A stretch of DNA of 64,000 nt from Bacteriovoracaceae bacterium UBA6153. Its GTDB lineage: Bacteria > Bdellovibrionota > Bacteriovoracia > Bacteriovoracales > Bacteriovoracaceae. Numbering within the stretch: the first letter of the stretch is position 1; each line of letters begins with the position of its first letter. The DNA lies in the NCBI GenBank assembly GCA_002428265.1, contig DIUR01000034.1, positions 35,082-99,081 on the forward strand, given 5' to 3'. The notes beneath the pieces are model-generated. The model saw nothing but the letters and a program-made list of their open reading frames with translations, had not been told where the DNA came from and searched no databases. A program made the position numbers and the translations under genes. Of the stretch, positions 62,363-64,000 are shown piece by piece.

Positions 62363-63964
62363 ATGAGTGTTTCAGTTTGGTTTGATGGGTCTCATATGCC
62401 TACGCGCATCCCATTAAATGAAGATTTCAAAACAGATATATGTATCGTTGGAGGAGGAATCGCTGGTCTCACCACGGCCTACCTACTCATGAAAGAAGGA
62501 AAAAAAGTTTGCCTTATAGAATCCGCAGAACTCGGAAGTGGTCAAAGTGGTAGAACAACTGCTCACTTTTCAAACGCTCTAGATGATAGATTATATAAAA
62601 TAGAAAGCTACCACGGCGAAGAAGGACTCAGACTCGCGATCCAAAGTCACAGTGAGGCCATAAGAAAAGTTAAGCACATTGTAAGAGATGAAAAGATCAG
62701 CTGTGAGTTAAAAGAAGTGAGTGGCTATCTTTTTGCTCTTGATGACGAGAACGAAAGTGTCTTAGAGGATGAACTAGAGGCCGCTCACAAAGCAGGTCTA
62801 GTCAGTGTCGAAAAACTAGCATTTTCTCCCTTTACTAATTTTAAATCTGGCCCTTGCTTGCATTTTCCCAAACAGATGCAACTGCATCCTGTAAAATACA
62901 TGGCGGCCCTTGCAGACAAAATTATTAAAGGTGGCTCTCAAATCTATACCAACTCTCACGTTGTAGAAATGAAAGGCGGAGAGAACTCATTCGTCAAAAC
63001 AAAAAATGGCCGAATTGTTTATTGCGATTCAATTGTTGTGGCCACCAATACTCCCATCAATGACTTGTTTGCGATTCATACCAAACAAGCGGCCTACAGA
63101 ACTTATGTTCTCGGTTTTAAAATTCAAAAAGGTTTTTTTCCTAATGTATTATTATGGGACACACTTGATCCCTACCATTACATCAGAGTTGAAGAGCAAG
63201 CAGACCACGATATTTTAATCGTTGGTGGACAAGATCATAAAACAGGCCAGAGTGATGATCCACAAGAGTGTTATAAAATATTGGAAGCGTGGACGAGAAA
63301 ACATTTTAGTTTTGTCAGAGAGCTTCTTTATCAATGGTCAGGACAAGTAATGGAGCCGGTAGATGGACTCGCCTACCTTGGAAGAAATCCAATGGATGAA
63401 AAAAATGTCTACGTTATTACCGGCGACTCTGGAAATGGTATGACTCATGGGACGATAGGCGCCATGCTCATCACAGATCAAATCATGGGAAGAGAAAACC
63501 CATGGGAAAAGCTTTATGCGCCTAATAGAATTTCACTTAAGGCCGCTAAAAATTACATAAGAGAAAATGCCAACGTTGCTGCTCAGTATGCTGACTGGAT
63601 GATTCCTGGAAGCAAAAATCAATTGAATATGCTCCCTACTAATGAAGGTGCCATTATTAGAAATGGAACTAAAATGGTTGCGGCCTATAAAGCTCATAAT
63701 GGAGAAGTTCAATACATGAGTGCTGTCTGCCCTCACCTGGCCGGAATTGTAAAATGGAATAATGCTGAGAAGTCATGGGATTGTCCATGTCATGGCTCAC
63801 GTTTTGACTGTCACGGCAACGTCATTGAAGGCCCAGCGATTAGTGGACTTAAGAAGCTCAATTCAGAGTTCACTGAAGTTCAAGAAAATGAAAATAACCA
63901 TGCAGTCGAACCAAAAAAACTTAAACTCCCCTATGATCAACGCCCTGAAGACAGGCACCTGTAA
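62363..63964 (+). CDS. FAD-dependent oxidoreductase with C-terminal Rieske [2Fe-2S] domain
   Basis: A 533-residue fusion. The N-terminal DAO domain has the FAD-binding DICIVGGGIAGLTTAYLL, then SAELGSGQSGRTTAHFS. The last 110 residues are a Rieske domain: CPHLAG and CPCHGSRFDCHGN give C-x-H and C-x2-H ligands. Such fusions (YhfW-like) oxidise amines or amino acids, with the cluster passing electrons on. Cytoplasmic, as no signal peptide is present. AAGGAG precedes the ATG. The downstream gene lies past the window edge. Confidence 0.92.
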   Translation: MSVSVWFDGSHMPTRIPLNEDFKTDICIVGGGIAGLTTAYLLMKEGKKVCLIESAELGSGQSGRTTAHFSNALDDRLYKIESYHGEEGLRLAIQSHSEAIRKVKHIVRDEKISCELKEVSGYLFALDDENESVLEDELEAAHKAGLVSVEKLAFSPFTNFKSGPCLHFPKQMQLHPVKYMAALADKIIKGGSQIYTNSHVVEMKGGENSFVKTKNGRIVYCDSIVVATNTPINDLFAIHTKQAAYRTYVLGFKIQKGFFPNVLLWDTLDPYHYIRVEEQADHDILIVGGQDHKTGQSDDPQECYKILEAWTRKHFSFVRELLYQWSGQVMEPVDGLAYLGRNPMDEKNVYVITGDSGNGMTHGTIGAMLITDQIMGRENPWEKLYAPNRISLKAAKNYIRENANVAAQYADWMIPGSKNQLNMLPTNEGAIIRNGTKMVAAYKAHNGEVQYMSAVCPHLAGIVKWNNAEKSWDCPCHGSRFDCHGNVIEGPAISGLKKLNSEFTEVQENENNHAVEPKKLKLPYDQRPEDRHL

Positions 63965-64000
63965 CAGTATTTCAGGTGGATTCTTTATCAAAAAAGTTGG

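Noticed and set aside
1..64000. CRISPR, tRNA, rRNA, insertion sequences, toxin-antitoxin or defence islands
   Set aside because: Intergenic stretches were read for repeats, cloverleaf arms and transposase motifs; none was found. All larger frames have other assignments.

Overview
The window looks like chromosomal DNA of a low-GC, Gram-negative bacterium of the Bdellovibrionota, most likely the Bacteriovorax/Bacteriovoracales side. This assignment is an inference. It rests on the AT-rich sequence with scattered GGCC tetramers, the many secreted trypsin-like and metallo-peptidases, the TolC, TonB and beta-barrel outer-membrane proteins, several hybrid histidine kinases, and many secreted proteins of no recognised family. 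I see no rRNA, tRNA, CRISPR array, insertion sequence or prophage.

Layout. 1-7 kb: a C26 amidotransferase-like hydrolase cut by the left edge, an MscS channel, a PF07399-type Na+/H+ antiporter behind a structured leader that resembles a Na+ riboswitch, a tandem pair of paralogous small membrane proteins, a cupin and an S9 peptidase. 7-16 kb: a TolC-like protein, an L,D-transpeptidase, a predicted papain-like secreted enzyme, two barrel-like proteins, a DEAD-box helicase and a metzincin-like protein. 16-30 kb: K+ channel, MFS transporter, Rnk, a GltB-like FMN/Fe-S protein, a methyltransferase-like lipoprotein, a serine protease, a large unknown secreted protein, DbpA, TldD/TldE and a Sel1-like lipoprotein. 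30-34 kb: a four-gene TonB-dependent metal-uptake-like operon preceded by a long inverted repeat.

34-42 kb: an LCM-type methyltransferase, an MCP-hemerythrin oxygen sensor, a GmhB-like phosphatase, a lipase-like hydrolase, then HiPIP with a RegA/RegB redox two-component pair. At about 41.03 kb a head-to-head junction joins a serine-protease gene and a membrane-protein gene that both lack their 5' ends. 42.4-49.7 kb: a tightly packed six-gene run, hybrid kinase, CheR, CheB, REC-kinase, cytochrome b and sulfite-oxidase-like molybdoenzyme, which looks like a signalling module attached to a periplasmic oxidoreductase.

49.7-64 kb: unknown secreted proteins including a HExxH peptidase, a YdfG-like dehydrogenase, a second predicted papain-like protein, a canonical trypsin, small membrane proteins, a pair of paralogous HExxH peptidases, an Ig-like/BNR propeller protein and an FAD-Rieske oxidoreductase. 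The secreted hydrolases would fit a bacterium that digests macromolecules outside its cytoplasm. The RegBA/HiPIP, hemerythrin and molybdoenzyme genes point to sensing and use of changing redox conditions.
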